Positions 63,747 through 64,000 of a stretch of 64,000 nt of DNA are shown piece by piece. Within the stretch, counting starts at the first letter, position 1. Each line of letters begins with the position of its first letter. Location of the stretch: the NCBI GenBank assembly GCA_019635775.1, contig JAHBYU010000001.1, positions 124,001 to 188,000 on the forward strand, in the 5' to 3' direction. The translations under genes were made by a program, and so were the position numbers. This DNA is from Rhizobiaceae bacterium. GTDB taxonomy: Bacteria > Pseudomonadota > Alphaproteobacteria > Rhizobiales > Rhizobiaceae. The notes beneath the pieces are model-generated. The model had not been told where the DNA came from. It searched no databases and worked only from the letters and a program-made list of their open reading frames with translations.

Positions 63747-64000
63747 GTGTTGACCCGCCTCCTGTTCCGTGCGGAAGTCTGGCTGCGCGCCAGGCTGCTG
63801 CCGCTCCAGATCAGGGGACGATCGCTGAGAGAGATGCTTGAACTCGCCGAACCGCCTTTGGGAGGGTCGCGTCGCGAAGGCGTATCCGCAGCCTTTGTCG
63901 TGCGGACGGTGCGACGCGTCACGAGGCACCCCTGGGTCATGCGTGACCGGCGCTGCCTGCGCGAGGGCCTCCTGGCTTATCGTCTGCTGGCGGAGACGGG
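63747..64000 (+). CDS. Transglutaminase-like lasso B2-type protein (3' end cut by window)
   Basis: At least 84 residues are readable. I favour the GTG at 63747 because AAGGAGG lies 11 bases upstream; an in-frame ATG at 63690 is possible. LTRLLFRAEVWLRARLLPLQ resembles the helical N-terminus of lasso-peptide B2 proteins. VVRTVRRVTRHPWVMRDRRCLREGLLAYRLL is the catalytic-Cys region of the Transglut_core3 family (RxCLxxxLxxxxLL pattern). The His and Asp of the triad should lie beyond the edge. B2 proteins cut leader peptides after an RRE delivers them. It begins 108 bases after the PqqD-like stop. Confidence 0.72.
   Translation, partial: MLTRLLFRAEVWLRARLLPLQIRGRSLREMLELAEPPLGGSRREGVSAAFVVRTVRRVTRHPWVMRDRRCLREGLLAYRLLAET

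Noticed and set aside
63690-63940. Minus-strand open frames at the right edge
   Set aside because: They oppose the B2 gene, which has a ribosome site and a recognisable family motif.
1-64000. CRISPR array, insertion sequence, integrase or prophage
   Set aside because: No regularly spaced repeats, transposase or phage gene was seen on either strand; the only repeats are short palindromes.

Overview
The window looks like chromosomal DNA of an alphaproteobacterium in the order Rhizobiales (Hyphomicrobiales), closest in feel to Mesorhizobium/Phyllobacteriaceae. The grounds are uniformly high G+C, a MucR/Ros regulator, a bo-type (Cyo) oxidase operon with a long CyoA tail, many ABC importers and Gfo/Idh/MocA dehydrogenases, and a short palindromic intergenic element of the rhizobial RIME kind. 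No phage, transposase, CRISPR array or rRNA gene was found. One tRNA gene (Ile2, CAU) is present.

1-14 kb is mostly housekeeping and envelope: an SLC13/ArsB-type permease cut by the left edge, an HSDL2-like short-chain dehydrogenase, a DnaQ-exonuclease/CBS/DUF294 fusion, a UPF0114 membrane protein, an OmpA-domain protein with a 230-residue Pro/Glu/Ala/Gln-rich stalk, a YcgN-type Cys-cluster protein, small secreted proteins, a SIMPL-domain protein and a two-gene RND efflux pump. 14-17.5 kb is a copper island: a copper P-type ATPase with YHS domains and a DUF305 protein fire divergently from two CueR/HmrR-type operators, but the MerR-family regulator gene beside the ATPase is broken. 17.7-26.4 kb holds the tRNA, MucR, an MFS transporter, cyoABCD plus SURF1, and an N-acylglucosamine 2-epimerase family gene with a one-base frameshift.

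26.4-49.7 kb is accessory catabolism. An RpiR regulator and a flavin monooxygenase face an 11-gene co-directional operon (29.4-39.6 kb). It encodes a NitT/TauT-type importer, two Gfo/Idh dehydrogenases, a cog3964 metallohydrolase, an SDR, an unknown TIM-barrel-like protein, a VOC-like protein, a fold-III PLP enzyme and RidA; I cannot assign its substrate. Opposite lies an L-fucose/L-rhamnose-type acid-sugar cluster (L-fuconate dehydratase, SDR, MaoC, mutarotase, second enolase-superfamily enzyme, divergent IclR regulator) that contains a dead dehydrogenase gene. Next come a CaiB/BaiF CoA-transferase coupled to a deleted solute-binding protein gene, and adenine deaminase.

49.7-63.2 kb has a YbaK deacylase, a reverse transsulfuration pair (CBS and a cystathionine lyase/synthase), two coupled Gfo/Idh genes, a 660-bp repeat-bearing gap, a mutarotase-like gene, and a complete ribose-type ABC importer operon led by another Gfo/Idh gene. 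The right edge cuts a PqqD-like plus transglutaminase-like (lasso B2 type) pair, the start of a possible RiPP or peptide-modification locus.

Overall this is a sugar/polyol and amino-acid scavenging region of a soil or plant-associated bacterium. Four genes show lesions (copper regulator, epimerase, Gfo/Idh, solute-binding protein), so parts of it are decaying or the sequence has errors at some of those sites.
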